Part shown: positions 34,511 through 42,983 of the stretch, piece after piece
Position numbering within the stretch: position 1 is the stretch's first letter
Layout: every line of letters starts with the position of its first letter
Position numbers and translations under genes: made by a program
Notes under the pieces: generated by a model
Seen by the model: the letters and a program-made list of their open reading frames with translations, nothing else
Databases searched by the model: none
What the model was told of the DNA's origin: nothing
Source: Paenalicyclobacillus macrosporangiidus
GTDB taxonomy: Bacteria > Bacillota > Bacilli > Alicyclobacillales > Alicyclobacillaceae
DNA length: 64,000 nucleotides
Direction: 5' to 3'
NCBI RefSeq assembly: GCF_900116805.1
Contig: NZ_FPBV01000001.1
Coordinates: 186,001-250,000, forward strand

Positions 34511-34978
34511 TCACCGCGACGGCTCCCCCTGCAGGCCGTCGAGGACGCGGATGGTGTTGCCCATGATCTCGAGCGCCGTGCGGGCGCGGTCCTCGCCGAC
34601 CTGGCGGATTACGGCCGCCCATCGCTCGGTGCTGTGCCTGGACAGGGTGTCGGCGAGGGCTTCGCCGGCTTCGGTCAGGGAGAACCAGACCACGCGGCCG
34701 TCCTTTTCATCCGGCCTGCGGTGCAGGAGCCCGCGCTGAATCAGGCGCTTGGTCAAGCTCGTCACCGGGCCGGAGGTGACGCCGAGCAGGTCGGCGATGG
34801 TCGACGCGGTGCATGGCCCGTGGTGGCGCAGGTGGTGCAGCAGAAACGCCTGGGGCAGCGTCACGTCGGGCACCGGGAAGTCTTTGACGAAGTGCACCAG
34901 TTTGACCGCGAGCACCGGCAGAACCTGGTCCACCTGTTCGGCAAGGGCCCAAATGCGGCGGGATTCGTTGTCGTCCAT
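34511..34978 (-). CDS. MarR family transcriptional regulator
   Basis: A 155-residue winged-helix repressor. Core: TLPQAFLLHHLRHHGPCTASTIADLLGVTSGPVTSLTKRLIQRGLLHRRPDEKDGRVVWFSLTEAGEAL, with the recognition helix at SGPVTSLTKRLI and the wing at RRPDEKDGR. MarR proteins usually repress efflux genes and release DNA on binding phenolic or oxidising ligands. The ATG at 34978 is preferred (MDDNESRRIWALAE); an upstream start at 35029 lacks a ribosome site. It lies between lrgB and the MMPL gene on the same strand. Confidence 0.9.
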   Translation of the reverse strand: MDDNESRRIWALAEQVDQVLPVLAVKLVHFVKDFPVPDVTLPQAFLLHHLRHHGPCTASTIADLLGVTSGPVTSLTKRLIQRGLLHRRPDEKDGRVVWFSLTEAGEALADTLSRHSTERWAAVIRQVGEDRARTALEIMGNTIRVLDGLQGEPSR

Positions 34979-35036
34979 GGCGTCGTGTGATGCCCCCTGA
35001 ATGTGTCTTGCCACTCGCCAGCATAACAAAAGATAT

Positions 35037-35053
35037 TTTCAATGTAAAGATAT
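35037..35053. promoter_or_regulatory. 17-bp candidate operator upstream of marR
   Basis: TTTCAATGTAAAGATAT, 16 of 17 identical to the site at 34361-34377. It overlaps the last codons of lrgB and lies 59 nt before the MarR start. A second AAGATAT stands just before it (35029-35036 region), giving a direct repeat. Confidence 0.55.
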
Positions 35054-35779
35054 TATGTTCATCCACGGCAGCAACAGCGGGATGAGGACGACGCCGGCGA
35101 GGGCGGCGACGACCATGGACAGGCTGGAGAGGGTGCCTTCCTGCGAGCCCATCTCGAACGCCCGGGCGGTGCCGATGCCGTGGGCGCCCATCCCCATCAG
35201 GGCGCCGCGTCCCACGGGGGTGCGCAGGCGCAGGATCCGGGTCAGCCAGGGGCCGACGAGGATGCCGAGGATGCCCGTCGCAATCACGAACACGGCGGTG
35301 AGCACCGGATTGCCGCCGATCTGCTTGGCCACGGCCATCGCCACCGGCGTGGTGATGGATCGCGGGGCGAGGCTCCGCGCCACACCGTCCCCGAGGCCCG
35401 CCAGGTGGGCGAGGCCGATGGAGGAGATGACCGCCATCACGCTGCCGCACAACAGCCCGGCGCCGATGGCGGGGGCGTGATCGAGAAGGGCACGGCGGTG
35501 CCGGTACAGGGGAACGGCGAAGGCGACCGTCGCCGGCTGCAGCAGGCTGCTCAGCCAGTGGGCTCCGGCCATGTAGCGCGGGTACGGCATGCGCAGGAGC
35601 ACCAGCAAGCCTGCCAGAAGGACGAGGCTCGTCAGCATGGGAGAGAGCAGCGGCCATCTCCAGCGCCGGTAGACGCGGCGGCAGGCGGCGTGGATGGAGA
35701 CGGTCAGCGGGATCGACAGGATGGAGATGAGGTCCGGCGAAACAGCGTCGGACAGTTGGGTCAGGAATGCGTTCATCAT
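35039..35779 (-). CDS. lrgB: LrgB family membrane protein
   Basis: A 246-residue protein with about seven or eight helices. GGNPVLTAVFVIATGILGILVGP and GRGALMGMGAHGIGTARAFEMG with SQEGTLSSLSMVVAALAGVVLIPLLLP are strong LrgB/CidB signatures. LrgAB/CidAB proteins modulate murein hydrolase activity or carry small organic acids such as pyruvate. The ATG at 35779 (or 35776) overlaps the lrgA stop. The pair is divergent from a LysR regulator, matching the cidABR layout, so induction by overflow metabolites is plausible. Confidence 0.9.
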   Translation of the reverse strand: MMNAFLTQLSDAVSPDLISILSIPLTVSIHAACRRVYRRWRWPLLSPMLTSLVLLAGLLVLLRMPYPRYMAGAHWLSSLLQPATVAFAVPLYRHRRALLDHAPAIGAGLLCGSVMAVISSIGLAHLAGLGDGVARSLAPRSITTPVAMAVAKQIGGNPVLTAVFVIATGILGILVGPWLTRILRLRTPVGRGALMGMGAHGIGTARAFEMGSQEGTLSSLSMVVAALAGVVLIPLLLPWMNIISLH

Positions 35780-36237
35780 CCGGATCGCCTCCCTGTGAGA
35801 GCTTGGTGCGCAAGCGGATGGGCCCGGCGCTGTCGGCGGCGGGTGATGGCGTCGGCGACCGCCCCGGTGATGGCCATCACCAGGGCGGTGCTGGTGAGGA
35901 TGACGAGCAGGAGGCGCCAGCCATCCGCGCGGATGAGGGCGGGGTATTGGATGATGCCGACGGCCGGCGGCAGAAAGAAGAGCAAGAGCTGCGCGATCAG
36001 CCAGTCGGCGCCCGCCTCGACCCAGGCCAGCGGCACGACGCGAAACAGCAGCAGCAGAAACAGGACGGCGCAGCCGAGGATGCTGCCGGGCACGGGCACA
36101 TGCAGGGCGGTCGCCACCCGGTTGCATACAGCGGCCAGCAGCCACAACAGCGCCGTCTGGAGGGCGATGCGGGCGGCCCGGGTGGCGATGCGAGCGGCCT
36201 TCGTGAGGCAGCGGGCGGTCTGGACGGCGATGCGCAC
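35776..36237 (-). CDS. lrgA: CidA/LrgA family holin-like protein
   Basis: A small membrane protein (about 153 residues) with four helices. ALHVPVPGSILGCAVLFLLLLFRVVP, then WVEAGADWLIAQLLLFFLPPAVGIIQY match the CidA/LrgA family. Starts GTG 36237 and TTG 36240 both follow AAGGAGG (36247-36253); I give the GTG. A Lys/Arg/Ala-rich N-terminal segment and an Arg-rich C-terminal tail flank the core. It overlaps lrgB by 4 nt. Its gene partner and the LysR gene 124 nt away on the other strand give good context for a cid/lrg-type unit. Confidence 0.86.
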   Translation of the reverse strand: MRIAVQTARCLTKAARIATRAARIALQTALLWLLAAVCNRVATALHVPVPGSILGCAVLFLLLLFRVVPLAWVEAGADWLIAQLLLFFLPPAVGIIQYPALIRADGWRLLLVILTSTALVMAITGAVADAITRRRQRRAHPLAHQALTGRRSG

Positions 36238-36361
36238 CAATGCGGTTCCTCCCTTTGCAAAGCGTTTGCTCTCCAAATGTACGACACGTCAATTCATAGG
36301 TCCAATATATAATGTCGAATGGATCGATATGTATTGTGAATGTATCGAGGGGATGGCAGGG

Positions 36362-37249
36362 ATGGAACTGCGGCATTTGGTGTATTTCGTGACCCTTGCG
36401 GAGGAGCGCCACTTTGGCCGCGCCGCGGCCCGCCTGAACATGACGCAGCCGCCGCTGAGTCAGCAGATCCGGCAACTGGAGGAGGAACTGGGTGTTCGGC
36501 TGTTCAGCCGGAGCTCGCGCCGGGTCGAACTGACGGCGGCGGGGGAGGTGTTTCTGGCGGAGGCGCGCAAGGCGTTGGCGCAGGTGGAGCGGGCGGCGGA
36601 TGCGGCCCGCCGCGCGGGCCGGGGCGAGCTGGGGCGGCTGCGCGTGGGATTCGTCGGATCGGCGACGTACGACGTGCTGCCCGCGGTGCTGCGGGCGTAT
36701 CGGGCGCGCCACCCGGGGGTGGATGTGGTGCTGCAGGAGCTGTCGACGCCGCAGCAAGAGGAGGCGCTGGTCACCGGGGAGATTGACGTGGGATTTGTGC
36801 GGCCGCCGTTGGCGGCACCGGAGCTGGCGCTGGAGGTGCTGGACGAAGCGCCGTGCGTGCTGGCGGTGCCGGTGCGTCATCCGTTGGCCGCCGCGGAGAA
36901 AGTCTCCCTGGCGGATCTGGCGGGGGTGCCCTTGGTGATGCTCTCGCGCAGCACGTGGGCCGGGCTGTACGACGAGGTGATTGGGCTGTGCCGGACGGCG
37001 GGTTTCAGCCCGGACATCCGCCAGGAGGCGAGGGAGTTCCAGACGGTGATTGGTCTCGTCGCGGGCGGGCTGGGGGTGGCGGTGGTGCCGGCACCGGCGA
37101 GGAATCTGCACACGCGGGACGTGGTCTACAAGGAGGCGGCAGGCATGCCGCGCGCCGTGATGGGCCTGGCGTGGCGGCGGGACGACGACGCGCCGGTGCT
37201 GCATGCGTTCGTGGAGGTGGCGCGCAGCCTGCGCGCGAGCGGGGTGTAG
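36362..37249 (+). CDS. LysR family regulator, divergent from lrgAB
   Basis: A 295-residue LysR protein. N-terminal HTH: MELRHLVYFVTLAEERHFGRAAARLNMTQPPLSQQIRQLEEELGVRLFSR. The effector domain follows, with LRVGFVGSATYDVLPAVLRAYRARHPGVDV. In cid/lrg loci the LysR protein CidR activates the operon in response to acetate or pyruvate; by position this is the equivalent, but the group with HFGRAAARLNMTQPPLS also includes BenM/CatM-like regulators. The ATG at 36362 lies 9 nt after GAGGGG; 36353 is an alternative. The leader has TATAAT at 36308-36313 and AT-rich T-N11-A-type strings. Confidence 0.88.
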   Translation: MELRHLVYFVTLAEERHFGRAAARLNMTQPPLSQQIRQLEEELGVRLFSRSSRRVELTAAGEVFLAEARKALAQVERAADAARRAGRGELGRLRVGFVGSATYDVLPAVLRAYRARHPGVDVVLQELSTPQQEEALVTGEIDVGFVRPPLAAPELALEVLDEAPCVLAVPVRHPLAAAEKVSLADLAGVPLVMLSRSTWAGLYDEVIGLCRTAGFSPDIRQEAREFQTVIGLVAGGLGVAVVPAPARNLHTRDVVYKEAAGMPRAVMGLAWRRDDDAPVLHAFVEVARSLRASGV

Positions 37250-37253
37250 CGCC

Positions 37254-38141
37254 TCACGACGAACTCTGCTTGAGCTCGTCGTAGTACTGCCGCACGATCT
37301 CCACGAACCGGTGGGTCAACGTCCGCTCGGCGTGGGCGGCGGGGTACGCCAACAGGGTGGGGCGGACCCAGTCGTCGCCCGGGAGGGGGATGGCGCGGTA
37401 GCCTTTGTAGGCGGCGTCGTTGAGCGTGCGCCGCGGGAGCAGCGAGATCCCGAGGCCATGGGAAACCATGGCCTTGACGCCGTCGATGCTGTCGAGCTCC
37501 ATGCGGACCTGCGGGTACACGCCGGCTTTGGCGAGCAGTCTTTCCACGCGCTGGCGGAAGGGCGCGCGGGATCGGCCGAAGGCGATGTACGGCTCTCCGG
37601 CGATGGCCTGGACGCCGGGGAACTCGTGGGTGAAGTAGTGGTCGGCCGGGACGACGAGATCGATGGCGTCGGGCAAAAACTCCACCTGCCGCACCAGCGG
37701 ATGGTAGATGGGCTCGCCGAGGAAGCAGAAGTCCACCTGCTGGCTCAGCAGCGCGTCCACCATGTCGTCGTACAGGCCCATGCGCACCTTGAGGTGGACC
37801 TTCATCTGGCGCACGACACGGGACAGGCACGCGGGGACGTCGACGGACACGAATGCGCGCCCGGACAGCACGCGGACGACGGGGGTCTGCTCCTCGTCGG
37901 GGTGCAGCATCATGCGCTCGAGCGCGGCCATGCGTTCGGCCAGCGGCACCAGGCGCTGCCCTTCGGCCGTGAGCTGGACGCCGCCCGGAGTCCGGTGGAA
38001 CAGGGTGTAGCCGAGGGCGCGCTCCAGCCGCTGCAGGTGGTGGGTCACCGTCGACTGGGACATGAACAACTGCTCGGCGGTCCGCGAGATGGACCCGAGT
38101 CGTGCAATGGTGAGAAAGAGGGTGACGTCTTTGGTGTCCAC
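37254..38141 (-). CDS. LysR family regulator (second)
   Basis: A 295-residue LysR protein, MDTKDVTLFLTIARLGSISRTAEQLFMSQSTVTHHLQRLERALGYTLFHR for the HTH, with an effector domain containing VDFCFLGEPIYHPLVRQVEFLPDAIDLVVPADHYF. It ends 4 nt from the first LysR gene, tail to tail. The GTG at 38141 is preceded by AGGAGG but 14 nt away, so the start is not certain. Upstream lies a long gene-free, GC-rich stretch and then a repeat island, so no target gene is obvious. Confidence 0.85.
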   Translation of the reverse strand: MDTKDVTLFLTIARLGSISRTAEQLFMSQSTVTHHLQRLERALGYTLFHRTPGGVQLTAEGQRLVPLAERMAALERMMLHPDEEQTPVVRVLSGRAFVSVDVPACLSRVVRQMKVHLKVRMGLYDDMVDALLSQQVDFCFLGEPIYHPLVRQVEFLPDAIDLVVPADHYFTHEFPGVQAIAGEPYIAFGRSRAPFRQRVERLLAKAGVYPQVRMELDSIDGVKAMVSHGLGISLLPRRTLNDAAYKGYRAIPLPGDDWVRPTLLAYPAAHAERTLTHRFVEIVRQYYDELKQSSS

Positions 38142-38482
38142 GGTTCGGTGTCAGGCCTCCTGGGCTTCACCGGGGCGGGGTGGCGCGGATGGGGTCCGGC
38201 GGCGCGCCGCAGCGTGATCGCACGGGCGGGCATGTGTCACGTGCAGGCACGTGCGGGAACGGGTGCGCGAGTGCGCAGGGACCGCCCGGCGGCGGCGTGC
38301 AGGGACGCCCGGGCGCGGAAGCGCGTGTACGCGCAGTGGCCGCCCGGGCGCGCGTGTGCCGGCGCGTGCTCGGACTGCGCCTGCCCTCAGTGTGGCCGTA
38401 TCGGGTGCATTATAGCATGGGACGGCGCCGTGGACGAGGCAGCTGAGCGGTCGCATGTCGGTGCCGCCGCAAGATCGTCTGT

Positions 38483-38511
38483 GTTCCGCATCCGGGAACT
38501 CCGTTCCGCCA
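38483..38511. repeat. 29-bp dyad element, copy 2 (inverted)
   Basis: Reads GTTCCGCATCCGGG then AACTCCGTTCCGCCA on the plus strand, i.e. the complement of copy 1 with two differences in 29. It marks the left end of repeat island B. Confidence 0.65.
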
Positions 38512-38515
38512 TCCG

Positions 38516-38770
38516 CAGTAAGGTGGCCGATTTGTCGTATCGCAGAGCCGACGGCGCGGATAAAGTGGTCATTTGACGTTACCGCAAGGTCGGCGAGGAT
38601 AGTTACGTGCAGTTCTCGCGTTATGGCCCGTGCGGGTCCGGGGGCACCGAGCGATTTAAGGAAAAAACTGTTGTTCGGTTCAAGCCACCCTGAACCATTA
38701 AGGTAGAAATGGTTGTTATGCCCACGCGCCATAACGCCATGAAAGCGAAAATGGCGGTCATGCCACCACA
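38516..38770. repeat. Island B of the degenerate ATAAG element
   Basis: Within the gene-free stretch 38142-38894. Units near 38518 (TAAGGTGGCCGATTTGTC), 38570 (TAAAGTGGTCATTTGACG), 38656, 38698 (TTAAGGTAGAAATGG) and 38743 share a TAAG start, a GAAAT-like core and an end close to TTATGCC. The part before 38460 is GC-rich with no recognised feature; a GGGTACCGC/GCGGTACCC inverted repeat (38785-38821) lies just before the oligoendopeptidase gene. Confidence 0.5.
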
Positions 38771-38894
38771 ATACCACCCCAGAAGGGTACCGCTTGCGGT
38801 CCGCCCCAGCGCGCGGTACCCTGAAGGCGATCGTCCCTGCCGCGGTTTGCCAGGGACACCTGCGGTTCTACATCTCCACAAGGTGGGATCTATC

Positions 38895-40673
38895 GTGTCG
38901 ACATTGCAGCAGACGTGGGATCTCGACAGCATTTTTCCAGGCGGCAGCCAGTCCGCCGAGTTCAACCGATTCTTGGACGATCTCGCCCGCGCGATCGACG
39001 CTTTCACCGACCAGACGACCCGCCTTCCGGTCAGCGGAGGCGTCGACGATTGGGCGCAGGCCATCCTCACCCTGCAGGATCTGCGCGCGCGGCAGCGGCA
39101 GGCGGCGGCGTTCACCGAGTGCTTGACGTCGGCCGACGCGCGCGACGAGCGGGCCAAGGGGCTGCAGTCCCGGGTGACCGGGCTGAGCGGGCGCATCACC
39201 GCCGCGTTGGCCGCTTTCGACGCCAAGCTCAGCCAGCTCGATGAGCCGACGTGGGCGGCCTTGCTGGATGATTCTCGCGTGGCCCCGCTCCGGTTCGCCG
39301 TTGAGGAGCGGCGCCGGCGCGCCCTCGACAAGCTGCCGCCGGAGCAGGAGCAGTTGATCGCCGGTCTCATGGTCGACGGCTATCACGGCTGGAGCCAATT
39401 GTACGACACCATCGTGGGCGGGCTGACGATCACGGTGGAGGAAAACGGCACCCCGCAGACCCTCTCGATGGGCCAGGCGGCGAACCGGTTGTTGACGCCG
39501 GATCGGGCCGTGCGGGATCGACTGTTCCAACAGTGGGAGGCGGCTTGGCAGAGCCGGGAGGACCTGTGCGCGCAGGCCATCAACCACATCGCCGGCTTCC
39601 GGCTCGAGGTGTACCGGCGGCGCGGCTGGGATGATGTGCTGCGCGAGCCGCTCGAGATCAACCGCATGGACCGGGAGACGCTGGAGACGATGTGGGCGGT
39701 CATCGCCGCCAACAAGGCGCCGCTCGTGAAATACCTGGAGCGCAAGGCGAAGCTCTTCGGCGTACCGCGGCTGAGTTGGCACGACGTGTCCGCGCCTGTG
39801 GGCAAGTCCACGTCGACGGTGACGTTTGAGCAGGCGCGTCAGTTCATCGTCGATCACTTTGGCCAGTTCAACCCGGAGATGGCCCGGTTTGCCGACCACT
39901 GTTTCCGCGATCGCTGGATTGAGGCGGAGGACCGTCCCGGCAAGCAGTCGGGCGCGTTCTGCACCAGCTTTCCTGTCAGTCGCCAGACGCGCGTGTTCAT
40001 GACCTTCTCCGGCACGACGGCCAACGTCTCGACGCTCGCCCATGAGCTCGGACACGCGTACCACCAGCACGTGATGCGGGAGATGCCGGTGCTGATGCAA
40101 CAGTACGCGATGAACGTCGCGGAGACCGCCTCCACGTTCGCCGAGGCCATCGTCTCGGATGCAGCCGTGCGGGCAGCGGGGGACAAAGACGAGCGGATCG
40201 CGTTGTTGGATGAAAAGATTGAGCGCGCCGTGGCGATGCTGATGAATATTCACGCACGGTTCCTGTTCGAGACCCGCTTCTACGAGGAGCGCAAGCGCGG
40301 CTGGGTGCCGGCGGAGCGGCTCAACGAACTGATGGTGGAGGCGCAGCGCGAGGCGTACTGCGACGCCCTCGCCGAGTGGCACCCGCGGTTCTGGGCGTCG
40401 AAGCTGCACTTCTACCTTACGACGACGCCGTTTTACAACTTTCCGTACACATTCGGCTACCTCTTCAGCGCGGGCATCTACGCCCGGGCCCAGGCGGAGG
40501 GCCCGTCGTTCGCGGACAAGTACGTGGCGCTGCTGCGCGACACCGCGGCGATGCGGGTGGAGGAGTTGGCCCGGCGCCACCTCGGCGTGGACCTGCGTCA
40601 GCCCGACTTCTGGCAGTCCGCCGTCGACTTGGCGGTGGCGGACGTGGACGAGTTCCTGCGCCTGACCGAGTAG
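38895..40673 (+). CDS. M3 family oligoendopeptidase (PepF type)
   Basis: A 592-residue zinc metallopeptidase that cleaves short peptides in the cytosol. The catalytic motif HELGH is in FSGTTANVSTLAHELGHAYHQHVM, with a downstream zinc ligand Glu in ETASTFAEAIV. The C-terminal YTFGYLFSAGIYARAQAEG is typical of PepF/M3B peptidases. The GTG at 38895 (VSTLQQTWDLDSIFPGG) follows AAGGTGGG; the open frame upstream runs through the repeat island and is rejected. A perfect-arm hairpin follows the gene at 40690-40728. Monocistronic. Confidence 0.92.
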   Translation: MSTLQQTWDLDSIFPGGSQSAEFNRFLDDLARAIDAFTDQTTRLPVSGGVDDWAQAILTLQDLRARQRQAAAFTECLTSADARDERAKGLQSRVTGLSGRITAALAAFDAKLSQLDEPTWAALLDDSRVAPLRFAVEERRRRALDKLPPEQEQLIAGLMVDGYHGWSQLYDTIVGGLTITVEENGTPQTLSMGQAANRLLTPDRAVRDRLFQQWEAAWQSREDLCAQAINHIAGFRLEVYRRRGWDDVLREPLEINRMDRETLETMWAVIAANKAPLVKYLERKAKLFGVPRLSWHDVSAPVGKSTSTVTFEQARQFIVDHFGQFNPEMARFADHCFRDRWIEAEDRPGKQSGAFCTSFPVSRQTRVFMTFSGTTANVSTLAHELGHAYHQHVMREMPVLMQQYAMNVAETASTFAEAIVSDAAVRAAGDKDERIALLDEKIERAVAMLMNIHARFLFETRFYEERKRGWVPAERLNELMVEAQREAYCDALAEWHPRFWASKLHFYLTTTPFYNFPYTFGYLFSAGIYARAQAEGPSFADKYVALLRDTAAMRVEELARRHLGVDLRQPDFWQSAVDLAVADVDEFLRLTE

Positions 40674-40689
40674 GTGCGATGCGACCGAT

Positions 40690-40728
40690 ACCCGGGTCCG
40701 GCGGCTGCGGAAGCCGCTGGACCCGGGT
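40690..40728 (+). terminator. Large GC hairpin after the oligoendopeptidase gene
   Basis: ACCCGGGTCC and GGACCCGGGT form perfect 10-bp outer arms, with a GCGGCT/AGCCGC inner helix. No U-tract follows, so termination would be of the GC-hairpin type or the element has another role. Confidence 0.5.
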
Positions 40729-40730
40729 GC

Positions 40731-40780
40731 TGGATGGTGCTGGATGGTGCTGGATGGTGCTGGATGGTGCTGGATGGTGC
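40731..40780. repeat. Five tandem copies of a 10-bp unit
   Basis: TGGATGGTGC is repeated five times without error, then decays. The following 40781-40880 also has short repeats of GCGGACGTGGAGCTT. The unit length is not a multiple of three and no supported gene covers it. The rest of 40674-40998 shows nothing else. Confidence 0.9.
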
Positions 40781-40998
40781 TGGACGGCGACGTGGCGGAC
40801 GTAGCGGACGTGGAGCTTGGCGGACGTGGAGCTTGCGCATGCCGGCGGAGTCGTGGTCCGTGGCCGTTGCGCATGCCAGCCAAGGCGCGGGGCGTCGCGA
40901 AGGGCAAGGGGATGGACGCGATGGATCGGGATGAGCCCGGGCCGGCGGAATGAATTGTGTGAACAATCCCATTGCTCGAATCGCGTGGCGAGGGTATC

Positions 40999-41172
40999 AT
41001 GGAAGCTATCTTTCGGGAGGTGACGGCGGTGGAGGAGGAGAGTGTGCTGGACACGTGCGCGGTCTGCGGCAGAGAACTGGCGGCTGGAGAGGCGGCGCCG
41101 CAGGAGCGTGTCCTGCAATTGTGCGATCAATGCGTGGACGCGTGGGCTCGCGACGTGGAGAGCCACTGGTGA
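40999..41172 (+). CDS. Small protein with two CxxC pairs
   Basis: A 57-residue product: MEAIFREVTAVEEESV, then CAVCGRELAAGE and LCDQCVDAWARDVESHW. The two Cys-x2-Cys knuckles about 22 residues apart suggest one zinc site. The function is not recognised. Starts: ATG 40999 after a weak GAGGG, or GTG 41029 five nt after GGAGGTGA, which would shorten it to 47 residues. It precedes another small gene by 20 nt, likely in the same transcript. Confidence 0.55.
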   Translation: MEAIFREVTAVEEESVLDTCAVCGRELAAGEAAPQERVLQLCDQCVDAWARDVESHW

Positions 41173-41192
41173 AGGGAGCGGGGGCGATAACC

Positions 41193-41447
41193 ATGCGGGG
41201 CATCGGATGCCTGTTGCCCTGGCGGCGGAATGAGGTGTTGATCTACACCGCGCTCAGCGACGAGTCGTGCATCGAGGCAATCTCCCGCTTGGAACAGGCG
41301 GGGGTGCGGCACCGGACGGTGCTGCGGGGTGTTTTCGGAAGGCGCGCCGATCGATGGATGAACGCCGTGCGGCAGTACGACATCTACGTGCCACGGGAGC
41401 AGGAGGAGCGGGCGTTGCGCGCGCTGCAGGGTAGCCGCGGCGGGTGA
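41193..41447 (+). CDS. Small protein, DUF2007-like
   Basis: An 84-residue protein (MRGIGCLLPWRRNEVLIYTALSD...). The pattern of VLIYTALSDESCIEAISRLEQAGVRHRT followed by YDIYVPREQEERALRAL resembles the DUF2007 (putative signal-transducing) beta-alpha-beta fold, a short ferredoxin-like domain. The match is by pattern only. ATG 41193 follows GGGAGCGGGGG. It pairs with the CxxC gene upstream. Downstream is a gene-free repeat island. Confidence 0.55.
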   Translation: MRGIGCLLPWRRNEVLIYTALSDESCIEAISRLEQAGVRHRTVLRGVFGRRADRWMNAVRQYDIYVPREQEERALRALQGSRGG

Positions 41448-41535
41448 AGCGGTGGGGGGGGTGCGGCGGTGTGTTGCGGGGGCGTTGTGCGGCGGCGTTT
41501 GCAACATTTTCGTCTTGATATAGCGCCGCGGCGGC

Positions 41536-41742
41536 AGTCTAATAAACGTTTCCACCTTATTCGCTGACCGGTGCCTGTGAATAGCGACGGCTTTGATTTT
41601 ATTCGCGGGGCGCCCCGAACATGGATGACGCAATAAGGCTAACCTGCGCACTTATCCACTCCGACCGACCTCTCGGTAAACTCCATTCTCCACCTTATTT
41701 ACCGTACCAGGTCAGGAATAAGTCGAATTTTGCCTTCATTGC
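41536..41742. repeat. Island C of the degenerate ATAAG element
   Basis: Within the gene-free stretch 41448-42166. Units in both orientations: 41540-41562 (inverted), 41580-41605 (AATAGCGACGGCTTTG then TTTTATTCGC), 41632-41660 (AATAAGGCTAACCTG then CTTATCC), 41675-41698 (inverted) and 41716-41740 (AATAAGTCGAATTTTGCC). The string ATAGCGACGGCTTTG recurs exactly in island E at 60338. Confidence 0.6.
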
Positions 41743-41745
41743 GAA

Positions 41746-41774
41746 CGGAAGAACGGAGTTCCCTGATGTGGAAC
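41746..41774. repeat. 29-bp dyad element, copy 3
   Basis: GAACGGAGTTCCCTGATG then TGGAAC; 24 of 29 positions match copy 2. It directly abuts the right side of island C. From here to 42166 the DNA is extremely GC-rich, with a 21-bp exact repeat (42059-42079 and 42119-42139) and no convincing gene. Confidence 0.55.
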
Positions 41775-42166
41775 CCACTCTGCCAGGCCAACCGCAGGAT
41801 CACGCGAATGCGCCACGTGATCCGTGGACGGAGGGCATGCATCAGGGGGCGATCCCGCGGCCGGTCGCGCCCTATCCCGGCGCCGGTGGGGCCCCGGCTC
41901 GGCCCCTGCTTCCTGGCTTCTGGGCCCCCATTCCGGGCCCGGTTGCGGCCCCGCAGGGTGCGTCCCGGCGGGGCCTTGAGGCAACGCCCTGCCTCATGCC
42001 CCAGCCTCACTCCGGTCCCGGCTGGGCGCATGCCCCGGCCGCGCGCCATTGCCCTGGCCGCGCCCCATGGCCCGGCCCCTTCCCCCGCTTCACTCTGGCC
42101 CCGCCCGCGCCCCATGGTCGCGCCCCATGGCCCGGCCCCGCCTGAGCACGCGCCCCTCACTTCACC

Positions 42167-42949
42167 TCACTTCACACCGCCGACCAGGCCTTCCACAGGG
42201 CTGGACGGCGATGGGACGTCGGACTTGGGGATGCGTCCGGCCCGGTACGCCATCCGCCCTGCCTCGACGCCCAGCGCCATCGCCCGCGCCATGGCGACCG
42301 GATCGTCCGCCTTCGCGATGGCCGTGTTGACGAGCACCGCGTCCGCCCCCAGCTCCATCGCCAGCGCCGCATCGGAAGGGGCGCCGATGCCCGCGTCGAT
42401 CACGACGGGGACGCGGCCGCCGACGAGATCGATGATGCGTTTGAGCCGCTCCGGATTCGGCAGGCCCTGGCCGGTCCCGATGGCCGATCCATACGGCATG
42501 ATGGTCGCGCAGCCGATGTCGAGGAGGCGTTTGGCGACCGTGTGATCGTCCGTCGTGTAAGGGAGGACGACGAACCCCTCCTCCACCAACACCTTCGCCG
42601 CTTCGACGGTCGCCACCGGATCTGGCAGGAGCGTCCCGTCGTCCGGGATCACCTCCAGTTTCACCCAGTTGGACAGTCCCGCGGCCCGCGCCAGCCTGGC
42701 CGTGCGGATTGCCTCTTCCGCCGTATGGCAGCCGGCCGTGTTCGGCAGCAGGAAGTAGCGGTCGAGATCGATGTACGCCAGCAGCGACTCTTCACGCTCG
42801 TCCAGGTTTACGCGCCGCACGGCGACGGTGACAATTTCGGCGCCCGACGCGTCCAACGCCTGGCGCATCTCCTCCATCGTGCGGTACTTGCCCGTGCCCA
42901 CCATCAGGCGGGAGCGAAAGCTCCGCCCGGCGATGACCAGGTTGTCCAT
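42167..42949 (-). CDS. thiG: Thiazole synthase
   Basis: ThiG builds the thiazole phosphate ring of thiamine from DXP, dehydroglycine and the ThiS thiocarboxylate. The 260-residue barrel shows [85 protein letters not shown] and [16 protein letters not shown], with [26 protein letters not shown]. The ATG at 42949 follows AAGGAGATGGAG. It is the last gene of thiE-thiO-thiS-thiG. Length and motifs are normal. Confidence 0.96.
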   Translation of the reverse strand: MDNLVIAGRSFRSRLMVGTGKYRTMEEMRQALDASGAEIVTVAVRRVNLDEREESLLAYIDLDRYFLLPNTAGCHTAEEAIRTARLARAAGLSNWVKLEVIPDDGTLLPDPVATVEAAKVLVEEGFVVLPYTTDDHTVAKRLLDIGCATIMPYGSAIGTGQGLPNPERLKRIIDLVGGRVPVVIDAGIGAPSDAALAMELGADAVLVNTAIAKADDPVAMARAMALGVEAGRMAYRAGRIPKSDVPSPSSPVEGLVGGVK

Positions 42950-42983
42950 CTCTCCATCTCCTTTCGGATATCCGCAGGCGGCT

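Noticed and set aside
35039-37204. Very long minus-strand open frame across lrgA and the LysR gene
   Set aside because: Only its 3' third (lrgB) looks like protein; the rest is the shadow of lrgA and of the opposite-strand LysR gene.
38785-38821. GGGTACCGC/GCGGTACCC palindrome before the oligoendopeptidase as a T-box
   Set aside because: Resembles part of the T-box string, but the TGG bulge and the other leader helices are missing and the gene is not an amino-acid or tRNA gene.
42059-42139. Exact 21-bp repeat as a mobile-element end
   Set aside because: Direct, not inverted, inside a low-complexity CCCCATGG-rich run and with no transposase nearby.
41699-42160. Long open frames on both strands in the GC-rich stretch after 41770
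   Set aside because: Pro/Arg/Gly-rich in every frame, built on short DNA repeats, with no usable ribosome site; GC content alone keeps the frames open.
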